From positions 124,001-188,000 of the forward strand of contig NZ_LBMH01000003.1 in the NCBI RefSeq assembly GCF_001005305.1: 64,000 nucleotides of DNA, written 5' to 3'. This document shows, piece by piece, positions 1 to 8,282 of this stretch. Position 1 is the first letter of the stretch. Each line of letters begins with the position of its first letter. The notes under the pieces are model-generated. The model worked only from the letters and a program-made list of their open reading frames with translations, made no database searches and was not told the origin of the DNA. The translations under genes were made by a program, and so were the position numbers. Origin of the DNA: Kordia zhangzhouensis (GTDB lineage Bacteria; Bacteroidota; Bacteroidia; Flavobacteriales; Flavobacteriaceae).

Positions 1-121
1 CTAGTCCAACAGCAGTAGATACTTTTTTAGATACTGCAAGGTACGAACACATCCCTAAGAAGGTTGCAAATACCATGTTGTCTATGAATATTGATTTGAA
101 AAATAATTCTACGTGTTCCAT
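1..121 (-). CDS. nqrE: Na+-translocating NADH:quinone reductase subunit E (5' part only)
   Basis: Only the first 40 or so codons are in the window; the rest lies beyond the left edge. The start is the ATG complementary to 119-121. The visible N-terminus begins [20 protein letters not shown], the characteristic opening of NqrE, a six-helix membrane subunit that with NqrD holds a membrane-embedded iron/iron-sulfur centre of the sodium pump. It follows nqrD on the same strand after a gap of about 70 bases, in the standard nqrABCDE order, so nqrF is expected just outside the window. Identity rests on this N-terminus plus context. Confidence 0.9.
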   Translation of the reverse strand, partial: MEHVELFFKSIFIDNMVFATFLGMCSYLAVSKKVSTAVGL

Positions 122-192
122 ATTTTTTAGTATTGAGTTTTGAGCAATTTAGCATTGAGACATCTCATTTCTATAATAGCTCATTACTTCAT

Positions 193-825
193 TTAGTCTT
201 CTATTAAAGATTTATTTCTTGAACGTTGTACCCAAATAATGATTCCAACTACGATTAATGCCATTGGAGATAATAACATGAATCCGTTGTCTTCATATCC
301 GATAGCATATAGCCCAGTTTTTTCAATTGGATCTCCTAGAACTTTCATTCCTAAAAGTGTTCCTGAACCTAGCAATTCTCTAAAGAATCCTACAATAATT
401 AAGATGATTGCATATCCAAGCGCATTTCCAATTCCATCCAAAAATGATCTCCATGGTCCGTTACCCAACGCAAACGCTTCAAAACGCCCCATGATGATAC
501 AGTTTGTAATAATTAATCCAACGAATACCGAAAGTGTTTTACTCAATTCATACGCAAAGGCTTTCAGCACCAAATCAACAATAATTACTAGTGTTGCAAC
601 TACAATTAGCTGTACAATAATTCTAATTTTTGACGGAATGATATTACGCATTAATGAAATTACCACATTTCCTACACCTAATACGAATAATACCGAGATA
701 GACATTACGATTGAAGCTTCTAACTCAGCCGTAATAGCTAGCGCAGAACAGATTCCTAATACCTGAATAGTAATTGGGTTATTGTCTGCTAATGGGTCTA
801 AAATTAACTTACTATCTTTTCCCAT
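193..825 (-). CDS. nqrD: Na+-translocating NADH:quinone reductase subunit D
   Basis: The 210-residue protein is almost entirely hydrophobic, with about six predicted transmembrane helices, as expected for NqrD. Family-typical segments include QVLGICSALAIT near residue 22 and NCIIMGRFEAFALGNGPWRS in the middle, with a conserved cysteine in each half; these belong to the pseudo-symmetric NqrD/NqrE pair that carries an iron centre between cytoplasmic and periplasmic sides. It is inner-membrane and part of the NADH-to-menaquinone sodium pump. Only 3 bases separate it from nqrC, so it is surely in the same operon. Confidence 0.97.
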   Translation of the reverse strand: MGKDSKLILDPLADNNPITIQVLGICSALAITAELEASIVMSISVLFVLGVGNVVISLMRNIIPSKIRIIVQLIVVATLVIIVDLVLKAFAYELSKTLSVFVGLIITNCIIMGRFEAFALGNGPWRSFLDGIGNALGYAIILIIVGFFRELLGSGTLLGMKVLGDPIEKTGLYAIGYEDNGFMLLSPMALIVVGIIIWVQRSRNKSLIED

Positions 826-828
826 GAT

Positions 829-1581
829 TTATCCTTGTTTTTTTAAGTTTTGAAAATATGGCACATACAGACGTAGATCTTTTTTAATCATTGCTGTAAC
901 TCCATCTCCTGTAATAGTTGCACCTGCAATTGCATCGATTTCAAAATCGTTTTTGTCTTCGTTTGTTGGGTCAGAGTTTGTTTTAGAAATTGTAATTCCT
1001 TTAAAAACACCCGCTTCTGTTAACAAATGCTCTCCGTAAAAATCGTCCATAAAATAACGCTGCTTGATGTTTGCTCCCAAACCTGGCGTTTCTCCTTTAT
1101 GGTCAAAGTATACACCTTGAACAACCATATTTTCATCCATAGCAACATATCCCCAAATTGCATCCCAAAGTCCTTTTCCTCTAATTGGAGCTATGTAGTA
1201 TTTTTTTCCGTCTTTTTCACCTACAAATAAAGGAAGTCTTCTAGCTTTTCCTTCTTTTGCTCTTGCTTGTTCTTTTTTAACGTCGATTAAGTATGCTTCA
1301 GCATTTTCTTTTACTTCTCCATTTTCGATAACCAATTGCTTTTTAATATACTTAGCAAACAGTTTTGGAGCTTCATCTGTAGAAACGAATGTGGCACTTC
1401 CTTCATCGTTATTATTGATTCCCATTGCATACAAAATGTTTTGTTGCTTTTCTAAACGCTCATTTTCGGAAATCAATGGTTTTAATGCTGATGCTAGATA
1501 CGCCAATAATGCACCCACTATTAATACCATTCCCACAGCGAATAGTACGGTATATGAATTTTTATCTGTTCTCTTTTCCAT
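829..1581 (-). CDS. nqrC: Na+-translocating NADH:quinone reductase subunit C
   Basis: This 250-residue protein has one N-terminal transmembrane helix (about residues 13-33) and a periplasmic FMN-binding domain. The flavinylation site is visible near the C-terminus as DAIAGATITGDG, where the threonine of GAT (about T222) is expected to carry FMN covalently, attached by ApbE in characterised systems. No apbE gene lies in the window. Its role is to relay electrons between the iron centre of NqrD/E and the FMN of NqrB. It sits 2 bases after nqrB and 3 before nqrD. Confidence 0.97.
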   Translation of the reverse strand: MEKRTDKNSYTVLFAVGMVLIVGALLAYLASALKPLISENERLEKQQNILYAMGINNNDEGSATFVSTDEAPKLFAKYIKKQLVIENGEVKENAEAYLIDVKKEQARAKEGKARRLPLFVGEKDGKKYYIAPIRGKGLWDAIWGYVAMDENMVVQGVYFDHKGETPGLGANIKQRYFMDDFYGEHLLTEAGVFKGITISKTNSDPTNEDKNDFEIDAIAGATITGDGVTAMIKKDLRLYVPYFQNLKKQG

Positions 1582-1583
1582 CG

Positions 1584-2855
1584 TTAAGCTGTTTTTACTT
1601 TTAGACGTTTCATTCGTTTCTTTACATTGGCTTGAACCACATAGTGATCAATGGTAGGTGCAAATACGTTCATCAACAAGATTGCTAAGAATACACCTTC
1701 AGGATATGCTGGGTTGAATACACGAATCATAATTGATATAAAACCAATTAAGAAACCATAAATCCATTTTCCTTTGTTTGTTTGTGCAGCTGTTACAGGA
1801 TCAGTTGCCATGTATACAGCTCCAAATAGAACACTTCCTATAATTAAGTGTTGCCAGAATGGCACATCCATTAATCCATAGAATTTGCTAGATTCAGTAA
1901 TCCAACCTGCATCGACTACACCATTAAATATTAATCCCATTACGAGTGCTCCAATAACAGTACTTAGCATGATTCTCCAACTTCCTATTTTTGTAAAAAT
2001 TAAGAACAATGCTCCAATAATGATTAAAAATTTTGAAGTTTCTCCTACTGAACCAGGAATTAATCCCCAAAACATATCTGAATAAGAATACAATTCTGCA
2101 GCTCTATCACCATATGTAGTTACAATATCAGAACCTCCATTGGTTCCTGCAATTGTTAATTCTTGCCCTGCTTTTGCATAGTATCCTAATATAGTTTCAC
2201 CTGAAATAGCATCTGGTGTTCCAGCCATTTCTTTTGCTCCATGAACCCAAACTTTATCTCCAGACATCCAAGTTGGATACGCAAAGAATAAAAAGGCTCT
2301 GATTGTCAATGCTGGGTTTAAGATGTTCATCCCTGTTCCACCAAAAACTTCTTTTCCGATAACTACACCGAAAATTACGGCCACTGCTAACATCCATAGT
2401 GGGATATCAACCGGAACAATTAATGGTACTAACATTCCTGTTACCAAATACCCTTCTTCTACCTCGTGTCCTTTAATTACAGCAAATAAAAATTCTACTG
2501 CTAGTCCAACTCCGTAAGATACAATTACAAGTGGCAACACAGTCATTGCTCCTACCAATAGGTTATCTAATGTCCAAAACGAAGCTCCTAAAAATCCATT
2601 AGCAGCCTCAATTTGCCCTAACGCTAAGTAGTGTTGATATCCAGCATTGAACATTCCAAAAATCAAACATGGAACCAATGCCATAATCACTGTGTTCATG
2701 GTACGCTTCAAATCGTCAGCCGCTTTGATGTGCGTTCCTCCGTGTGTAGTTTCGTTAGGTAAGTATAAGAACGTATGCAACGCATTGAACGCAGGCGCCA
2801 TCTTGGTACCTTTATACTTTTCTTTTAAATTGTGTAATTTACTTTTTAAGCTCAT
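1584..2855 (-). CDS. nqrB: Na+-translocating NADH:quinone reductase subunit B
   Basis: This 423-residue polytopic protein is the largest membrane subunit of NQR and is thought to hold the sodium channel, riboflavin and a covalent FMN. Recognisable segments include GKEVFGGTGMNILNPALTIRAF around residues 167-188 and the ATDPVTAAQT segment in the C-terminal third. The expected flavin attachment sequence SGAT reads S218-G-E-T221 here, with glutamate replacing alanine but the acceptor threonine kept. It is separated from nqrA by 4 bases and from nqrC by 2, consistent with one transcript. Confidence 0.97.
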   Translation of the reverse strand: MSLKSKLHNLKEKYKGTKMAPAFNALHTFLYLPNETTHGGTHIKAADDLKRTMNTVIMALVPCLIFGMFNAGYQHYLALGQIEAANGFLGASFWTLDNLLVGAMTVLPLVIVSYGVGLAVEFLFAVIKGHEVEEGYLVTGMLVPLIVPVDIPLWMLAVAVIFGVVIGKEVFGGTGMNILNPALTIRAFLFFAYPTWMSGDKVWVHGAKEMAGTPDAISGETILGYYAKAGQELTIAGTNGGSDIVTTYGDRAAELYSYSDMFWGLIPGSVGETSKFLIIIGALFLIFTKIGSWRIMLSTVIGALVMGLIFNGVVDAGWITESSKFYGLMDVPFWQHLIIGSVLFGAVYMATDPVTAAQTNKGKWIYGFLIGFISIMIRVFNPAYPEGVFLAILLMNVFAPTIDHYVVQANVKKRMKRLKVKTA

Positions 2856-2859
2856 CGTC

Positions 2860-4209
2860 TTATCCTATTTCTTTAAGCATTAAGTCTAAACCTTCTCTAA
2901 TAATCTTTTGATGTGGCTGCTTAGACACGCAAATGAATTCTGTTAAAGCAAAATCTTCAGGCGCTACTTCATACATTCCTAAAGCTTCCATTTCGTCTAA
3001 ATCTGAATACATACAAGATTTTAACATCTGTAACGGATACATATCCAAAGGAAATACTTCTTCATAGCTTCCTGTTACTACAAATGCACGATGCTCACCA
3101 TTTGTATTTGTGGTAAGATCATATTTTTTATTTGGCTGCATCCATGAGAATGTCAACGCTCTCGAAGTACTTACTTTATCAAAAACAGGTTTATTCCATC
3201 CAAAGAATTCATAATCATCTCCTTCAGGGATTGCTGTAATTTGATTGTGATAATACCCTAAAGATCCTTCTGGAGTTTCTTTTTTACCCGTCAACACGTT
3301 TCCACTAATGATTCGGGTATTATCCAAATTGATGTTATTAGCCGTAATATCTTTAATATTTGCTCCAATAAGTGCGGTTACATATTGTGGTTTCTCAATT
3401 TGAGAACCTGTAACTGCTAGGGTTCTACTTGCGTTAAATTTACCAGTAAGCAACAACTCACCAATAATCACCAAGTCATGAGCATTAATTGTCCAAACAA
3501 CTTCTCCTTTGTTTACAGGGTCAATTTTATTGATGTGTGTCCCAACATTTCCTGCTGGATGCGGTCCTGAAACCTTATGAGAAGTTACATCAGTTACAGT
3601 AGCTAAAGGAGAGTTTCCTCCTTTTTTGGTAACTACATGCACACTTCCTTCGGTAAGCTTTGTCAATGCCGTAAGTGCAGCACTCAACTCAGCTTCTTTA
3701 CCAGAAAGCGTATAATCAAAATCAGCTGCTAATGGCGCAGAGTTATAACCTGAAATGAAAATTGCTTTTGGAGTTTTTTCAGTGTTTGCAATTACGTCAT
3801 ATGGACGTTGTTTTATAAATGGCCAACAACCTGTTGTCAGTAAATGTGCTTTTAATTCGTCTCCAGACATTTTTGCAGCATCTTTTTTACCAAAATCTTG
3901 GTATTCCTGTGTTGCATCTGCTTGGATTCTAATTTCTAGAATTTTACGCTTTGCTCCGCGGATAATTTCAGAAATCTCGCCACTTACAGGAGATGGAAAT
4001 AATAATGCTTCGTCTAGTTTGGAGTGAAATAATGCCTGACCAGCTTTGACTTTGTGACCAACTTTCACTAACATTTTAGGAATGATACCGTGAAAATCTT
4101 CGGGCTTTATCGCATAATAACTACTCGGTTTTGCCGCAATTGTAGTTTTTTCTGCTTCGCCAACAAGCTTAATATCTAAGCCTTTTTTTATGCGAATGTC
4201 TTTTGACAT
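2860..4209 (-). CDS. nqrA: Na+-translocating NADH:quinone reductase subunit A
   Basis: This 449-residue soluble-looking protein has the NqrA N-terminus (KGLDIKLVGEA, then the barrel-sandwich-like segment KVGHKVKAGQALFHSK around residues 47-62) and the conserved SGPHPAGNVGTHINKIDPV stretch around residues 212-230. NqrA is the quinone-associated peripheral subunit on the cytoplasmic side of the sodium pump. It is the first gene of the leftward nqr operon, with a probable TAnnTTTG promoter element about 30 bases upstream. The upstream gene is divergent, so regulation of the whole operon should act in the 192-base gap. Confidence 0.97.
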   Translation of the reverse strand: MSKDIRIKKGLDIKLVGEAEKTTIAAKPSSYYAIKPEDFHGIIPKMLVKVGHKVKAGQALFHSKLDEALLFPSPVSGEISEIIRGAKRKILEIRIQADATQEYQDFGKKDAAKMSGDELKAHLLTTGCWPFIKQRPYDVIANTEKTPKAIFISGYNSAPLAADFDYTLSGKEAELSAALTALTKLTEGSVHVVTKKGGNSPLATVTDVTSHKVSGPHPAGNVGTHINKIDPVNKGEVVWTINAHDLVIIGELLLTGKFNASRTLAVTGSQIEKPQYVTALIGANIKDITANNINLDNTRIISGNVLTGKKETPEGSLGYYHNQITAIPEGDDYEFFGWNKPVFDKVSTSRALTFSWMQPNKKYDLTTNTNGEHRAFVVTGSYEEVFPLDMYPLQMLKSCMYSDLDEMEALGMYEVAPEDFALTEFICVSKQPHQKIIREGLDLMLKEIG

Positions 4210-4237
4210 AGTTATGGATTTTTTACTAAAAAACGTG

Positions 4238-4245
4238 CAAATTTA
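4238..4245 (-). promoter_or_regulatory. probable -7 promoter element of the nqr operon
   Basis: Read on the minus strand the bases are TAAATTTG, matching the Bacteroidetes TAnnTTTG -7 consensus, 28 bases ahead of the nqrA start. I could not find a -33 TTG at the usual 19-21 base spacing. Confidence 0.5.
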
Positions 4246-4401
4246 AGCATTTATACACTCAACTAAAAGCCAATACTTAACTATAAAATTTATTTATACT
4301 GATTCTAAATTAACTTTTTAAACCTTCATTTTTTACTTACATTTTGCTAAGTATATCTCAGGCACACATTTTGCGTATCTTTACAAAAAATTATATCTGA
4401 T

Positions 4402-5652
4402 ATGTATCGTATTTTTTGCTTGATATTCCTTTTTTACACACACCTCATATTTGCACAAGTAGAACCTTTGCTAGAAGTAGATCCTCCTAGTTTTATTAAG
4501 AGTATCGAATTTTCTGGACCTAATGAAGGCGATCAGTTCCCTATTTTGAGATTAGGAGAACCTTTTCAACTTACTTTTGATGATATTAATGGAGATGAAG
4601 CCGACTACTACTATAAGATTGCACATTGCAACTACGACTGGACTCCTTCTAATTTGGCAAAAGCCCAATATATGCGAGGTCTAGACAACCAACGGATTAT
4701 AAATTATGAGAATTCATTCAATACATTACAACTGTACTCAAATTATCAATTGACGATTCCTAACAATTTTACTACATTATTAATTTCCGGAAACTACATG
4801 GTTTCTATTTATAATGATGATGATGAATTGATGTTTTCAAGAAGATTTATTGTTTACGAAGATGTTGTAGGAGTTGGCGCAACTGTTCACAGAACGAGAG
4901 ATTTAAGTACTATTCAACAAAACCAACTGATTCAATTTGAAATCAACTCACCCAATTTACTTTTACGAAACCCAATGCGTGAGGTTAAAGTTGCCATTTT
5001 GCAAAATTACCAATGGAAAAGAGCCATTACCAACATTAAACCTCAATACACTATTGGGTCTAGATTAATTTATCGCTACAATACAGAAACTAGCTTTTCA
5101 GGAGGCAATGAATTTTTCAACTTTGACAATAAAGAAATCAGAGGTGGAAATGTAAGCATTGCCCGAATTGAACTCAAAGACATTTATCACAACTATTTAC
5201 ACACAAATCCAACTCGCGCTTTACAACCTTACACATTTAATCCAGATATTAATGGTGATTTTTTAATCAATACAATACAAGGCACCAACCCATCTATTGA
5301 AGCAGATTATGCAATGATTCATTTTTCTTTGGAAAATTACATGGATTTAGAAGGAAGCAAAGTATATGTATACGGTCGTTTTAATAATTATGCATTAACA
5401 GAAGAAAACCAGTTATTTTACAACCCAGACACAGATTTATACGAAGCCCAAATTTTGTTAAAACAAGGGTTTTATAACTATAAGTATGTGGTAGTTAACG
5501 ATAAAAACGAGTTAGATACTTCCAAAATTAGCGGCGCTAACTTTGAAACAGAAAATGATTATTTAATTATTGTTTATTTTAGAAAATTTGGAGAAGTTTA
5601 TGATAGTATTATTGGAATTGGCACCACAAACTCCACTGTAATAAAGAATTAG
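4402..5652 (+). CDS. type IX secretion system plug-domain protein (DUF5103)
   Basis: The 416-residue protein starts with a signal peptide (about residues 1-18, ending near IFAQ) followed by PSFIKSIEF and the tract HCNYDWTPSNLAKAQYM near residues 75-91, typical of the DUF5103 family. That family corresponds to the T9SS 'Plug' protein, which seals the periplasmic side of the SprA translocon. No membrane helix follows the signal, consistent with a periplasmic location. It is transcribed away from nqrA and is followed at 135 bases by apaG. The family call is from remembered sequence resemblance, not a search. Confidence 0.75.
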   Translation: MYRIFCLIFLFYTHLIFAQVEPLLEVDPPSFIKSIEFSGPNEGDQFPILRLGEPFQLTFDDINGDEADYYYKIAHCNYDWTPSNLAKAQYMRGLDNQRIINYENSFNTLQLYSNYQLTIPNNFTTLLISGNYMVSIYNDDDELMFSRRFIVYEDVVGVGATVHRTRDLSTIQQNQLIQFEINSPNLLLRNPMREVKVAILQNYQWKRAITNIKPQYTIGSRLIYRYNTETSFSGGNEFFNFDNKEIRGGNVSIARIELKDIYHNYLHTNPTRALQPYTFNPDINGDFLINTIQGTNPSIEADYAMIHFSLENYMDLEGSKVYVYGRFNNYALTEENQLFYNPDTDLYEAQILLKQGFYNYKYVVVNDKNELDTSKISGANFETENDYLIIVYFRKFGEVYDSIIGIGTTNSTVIKN

Positions 5653-5793
5653 ACAACTTTCTCTTGAAAATTCGTTAAATTTTCACCACTTTTACTGAAG
5701 TAAATATAAAATTCGTATTTTTGATTGTATTGCTGATGTAAATGCAAGTTAAACAACGTGAAACATTTACAACTATTTATATAAAAATTGCAA

Positions 5794-6180
5794 ATGATCC
5801 AACAGGTAACTAGAGGCATAAAAATTTCCGTAAAGACTAGTTTTGAAGGTACTTTCTTCAAAAACTACAAGATGCATTTTGCGTTTGGTTATCAAATTAC
5901 TATTGAAAACCAAAGCAAAGACTCCGTACAACTTACATCGAGACATTGGCAGATTTTTGACGCTCTAAATAATATTGAAATTGTCGATGGCGAAGGTGTA
6001 ATTGGCAAAAAACCAGTATTAAAACCTGGCGAATCACATACCTATCAATCTGGTTGCTTACTAGCTTCTCCTATTGGAGCTATGCGCGGACATTATAACA
6101 TGGTTAATTTTACCACGACAAAGAAGTTTAGAGTTTTTATTCCTACATTCAAATTAAGCGCTCCTTTTGCACTCAATTAA
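5794..6180 (+). CDS. apaG: Co2+/Mg2+ efflux protein ApaG
   Basis: This protein of 128 residues is a single immunoglobulin-like/FN3-like ApaG domain. The diagnostic stretch YQITIENQSKDSVQLTSRHW is present, followed by GEGVIGKKPVLKPGESHTYQ and the terminal IPTFKLSAPF. I chose the second of two in-frame ATGs (5794, protein beginning MIQQVTRG) because it fits related ApaG N-termini; the alternative at 5788 adds two residues. The biochemical role of ApaG in bacteria is unsettled despite the efflux name. It is on the same strand as the upstream plug-domain gene. Confidence 0.92.
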   Translation: MIQQVTRGIKISVKTSFEGTFFKNYKMHFAFGYQITIENQSKDSVQLTSRHWQIFDALNNIEIVDGEGVIGKKPVLKPGESHTYQSGCLLASPIGAMRGHYNMVNFTTTKKFRVFIPTFKLSAPFALN

Positions 6181-6227
6181 CAAATTGTATTCGCATCATA
6201 TTTTAAGCTAATAGATTTCTATTGAAT

Positions 6228-7190
6228 TTACTCAAAATCCAATACGTTTTCTGCTGCAATCAAATACACTAATGCTTCAATTTTTTTATACATTTTAGTA
6301 AAAAAGATACGCTGTTCTTTTTTTCCTGCTGTCGATAATAATTTTGAATTACGCATTTGCCTTTGTAGGTGCGCATCTACTTGGTCAAGAGTTTCTGTAT
6401 CGCTCGTTTTATAATAAGACAAAATAGTATAAGGAACGAACAAAGTTTTAATTGAAGGCGTCTTTACTAAAACTGTGTTATTCATGAGCAATAATTCATT
6501 GTAATAAAGTTTATACTGCATATCTTGCCCTACTTTATCTTCAATAGCTTGGATAAGTTTTTTAAGATCCTCACAAAGTTGTTTGGCTACCATTCCCGAA
6601 AGAAGCATGGATTTGTAATAAAAATGGATTTGCTTCAGCGTGCTATTAATCGTAGTTACATCCCAAATTTCAGTAACCTGTAAATTTGCATACAACTCAC
6701 CCAAACGAGAAGCAGCAGATACTAATGATACTGATGGCGCAAAGTTCTCAAAAGCTACCACTTTTTGTTCTTCTCCCAATAATTGCAACCAAACATACAT
6801 TTTAAAACGCGACAACATATTGTTGGATGCTGTGTAAAAAATAGGAAGGTCTTTGGCAGAATATACAATTTCAGAGTCTTTCATTGACAAAATTTGTTTC
6901 AAATTTTGATATGAAGCCTCAAAATAAGCTTCCAAATCTATCTGGGAACGAATAACTTGTGTTTTTTGAACCGCAACTACATCTTGCAATCCAATCTCAA
7001 AAAGCTGATCAATGGATAAGTTAAAATGCCTTGCCAACGCAATCGCTTCTTCTAAAGACAACTTACTTTTTAAACTTGTGCGCCGATGTGCTGCATCGTA
7101 ACTAATATCCAACACGGCTGCAACAGAATCAATTAATGAAATATTTTCTGGAAGAACTTCTTTGATTTTTGAAAGAAAATGGGCTTGCAT
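6228..7190 (-). CDS. helix-turn-helix transcriptional regulator, unknown regulon
   Basis: This 320-residue protein has an N-terminal helix-turn-helix-like segment (about residues 10-65: SLIDSVAAVLDISYDAAHRR, then SLEEAIALARHFNLSIDQLF), resembling Cro/BetR-type domains of Flavobacteriaceae regulators. The remaining 250 residues are helical, with no cofactor motif or membrane segment I recognise; they may be a ligand or oligomerisation domain. A perfect inverted repeat sits 4 bases upstream of the start and overlaps the -7 element, which suggests autoregulation. It stands alone on its strand, converging with apaG. Target genes are unknown. Confidence 0.7.
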   Translation of the reverse strand: MQAHFLSKIKEVLPENISLIDSVAAVLDISYDAAHRRTSLKSKLSLEEAIALARHFNLSIDQLFEIGLQDVVAVQKTQVIRSQIDLEAYFEASYQNLKQILSMKDSEIVYSAKDLPIFYTASNNMLSRFKMYVWLQLLGEEQKVVAFENFAPSVSLVSAASRLGELYANLQVTEIWDVTTINSTLKQIHFYYKSMLLSGMVAKQLCEDLKKLIQAIEDKVGQDMQYKLYYNELLLMNNTVLVKTPSIKTLFVPYTILSYYKTSDTETLDQVDAHLQRQMRNSKLLSTAGKKEQRIFFTKMYKKIEALVYLIAAENVLDFE

Positions 7191-7193
7191 TTA

Positions 7194-7214
7194 TTTGTGA
7201 TTTTCACAAAAATA
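7194..7214 (-). promoter_or_regulatory. inverted repeat overlapping the -7 element of the HTH regulator gene
   Basis: The bases 7194-7210 read TTTGTGATTTTCACAAA, a perfect 7-bp inverted repeat with a TTT spacer. On the minus strand TATTTTTG (7207-7214) matches the flavobacterial -7 consensus and overlaps one arm. A protein bound here would block RNA polymerase at the regulator's own promoter. The spacing (3) differs from CRP sites (6). Confidence 0.6.
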
Positions 7215-7268
7215 CAAAAAACTATTTTTTAAAATTCCTAACAATTGCACTTTACACAAAGTATAGTT

Positions 7269-8282
7269 TTAACTCAAGGCTACGTTATAATCTTCCTGAA
7301 AACTAAAGTAAAACACTTGCTCATTTTGCAATATTGTGACAAATGCACAATTTGAATTATGAATAAATTGATACGGTTGTTGTAAGTCAAACAACGGATT
7401 ATGCACTTTAAATATTCCGTCAACATCTACATGACCATTAGGAGAAACTCTACGTATACGATAACAATATGCCTGCGTAGGAAGTTGCTCAATATCAAAC
7501 CAAGCTCCTGAACCAATACCCGAAAGCCATTGTGCATTTTCAGAAACATTTGAGACATACTTTGGCAACAAAGTACCTTTTTGATTTGGCTGATGATTTT
7601 TCAATCGATCCAAAAAACAGGTCAACGTTATTTTTCTTGATGTAGAATTAAATAGACATATTGTATTATTAACCACTTCATATACTTCTCCGTTTTTACC
7701 TGAAATTGTCACATTTCCAATAGTACTTGGGGTAAACCATGTGGATTTTTTAAGTTTTTTCTTAAGCCGATTATTCGTTGTTGAAGAAATCAACACATCT
7801 GTTACGAAACGAGCACAATTTGATCCTCCCTTTTTAAAAGCAGCATATTTTACAAATCCTTGTCTTGCATAATAATTTATATAATTGCGTGCAGCTTTGT
7901 AATCAATTTCATTGCAAACAGATGCTATCATTTTTCCTTCTCCATGAGTCAATTCTGGGTGATTAGCCAAAAAGTGTAACAGTTCATTCAAGTTAACGAT
8001 TTCATGATTTTTTATAATTGCTTTTAGCGGAAAATCCAACTCTCTATCAAATTGTTTGGAACGCACACGTCCGTATGTCAATTGAGTCACATAGCGCCCA
8101 AAATCATAATAATCTAAAGTTCCTGTTTTTTTATCAATAAGCACTAATGCTGCATGTCCAGCTCGAACGTAATTTTTTTTTCCAATACCTATAAAGCGTA
8201 AGTATGGCGAATACCATTCTTGCGAGGTTTTAACAATAGTTTCCGGATATGCTAATGTTAAAATAATTCCCGTATTACTCAT
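7269..8282 (-). CDS. DUF6695-like protein with a permuted papain-like (LRAT/NlpC-type) signature
   Basis: The 337-residue protein is cytosolic by appearance, with no signal peptide or membrane helix. It carries AGHAALVLID (H43) early and GGSNCARFVTD (C156) later. This His-before-Cys order with an NC motif is that of circularly permuted NlpC/P60 or LRAT-like papain folds, suggesting a thiol hydrolase or acyltransferase; that is inference. I believe it belongs to the flavobacterial DUF6695 family but could not search. It overlaps the upstream NRDE gene by 8 bases, so the two are co-translated and probably work together. Confidence 0.6.
   Translation of the reverse strand: MSNTGIILTLAYPETIVKTSQEWYSPYLRFIGIGKKNYVRAGHAALVLIDKKTGTLDYYDFGRYVTQLTYGRVRSKQFDRELDFPLKAIIKNHEIVNLNELLHFLANHPELTHGEGKMIASVCNEIDYKAARNYINYYARQGFVKYAAFKKGGSNCARFVTDVLISSTTNNRLKKKLKKSTWFTPSTIGNVTISGKNGEVYEVVNNTICLFNSTSRKITLTCFLDRLKNHQPNQKGTLLPKYVSNVSENAQWLSGIGSGAWFDIEQLPTQAYCYRIRRVSPNGHVDVDGIFKVHNPLFDLQQPYQFIHNSNCAFVTILQNEQVFYFSFQEDYNVALS

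Noticed and set aside
239-766. Long plus-strand frame inside nqrD
   Set aside because: It is antisense to a clearly conserved NQR subunit and encodes a low-complexity sequence with no family resemblance.
5649-5861. 70-codon leftward frame over the plug-domain/apaG gap
   Set aside because: It runs antisense into the apaG start and has no recognisable feature; the coding evidence for apaG on the other strand is strong.
7194-7210. CRP-type site TGTGA...TCACA
   Set aside because: Spacer is 3 bases instead of 6 and no CRP-regulated context is apparent; a self-operator of the adjacent HTH gene fits better.
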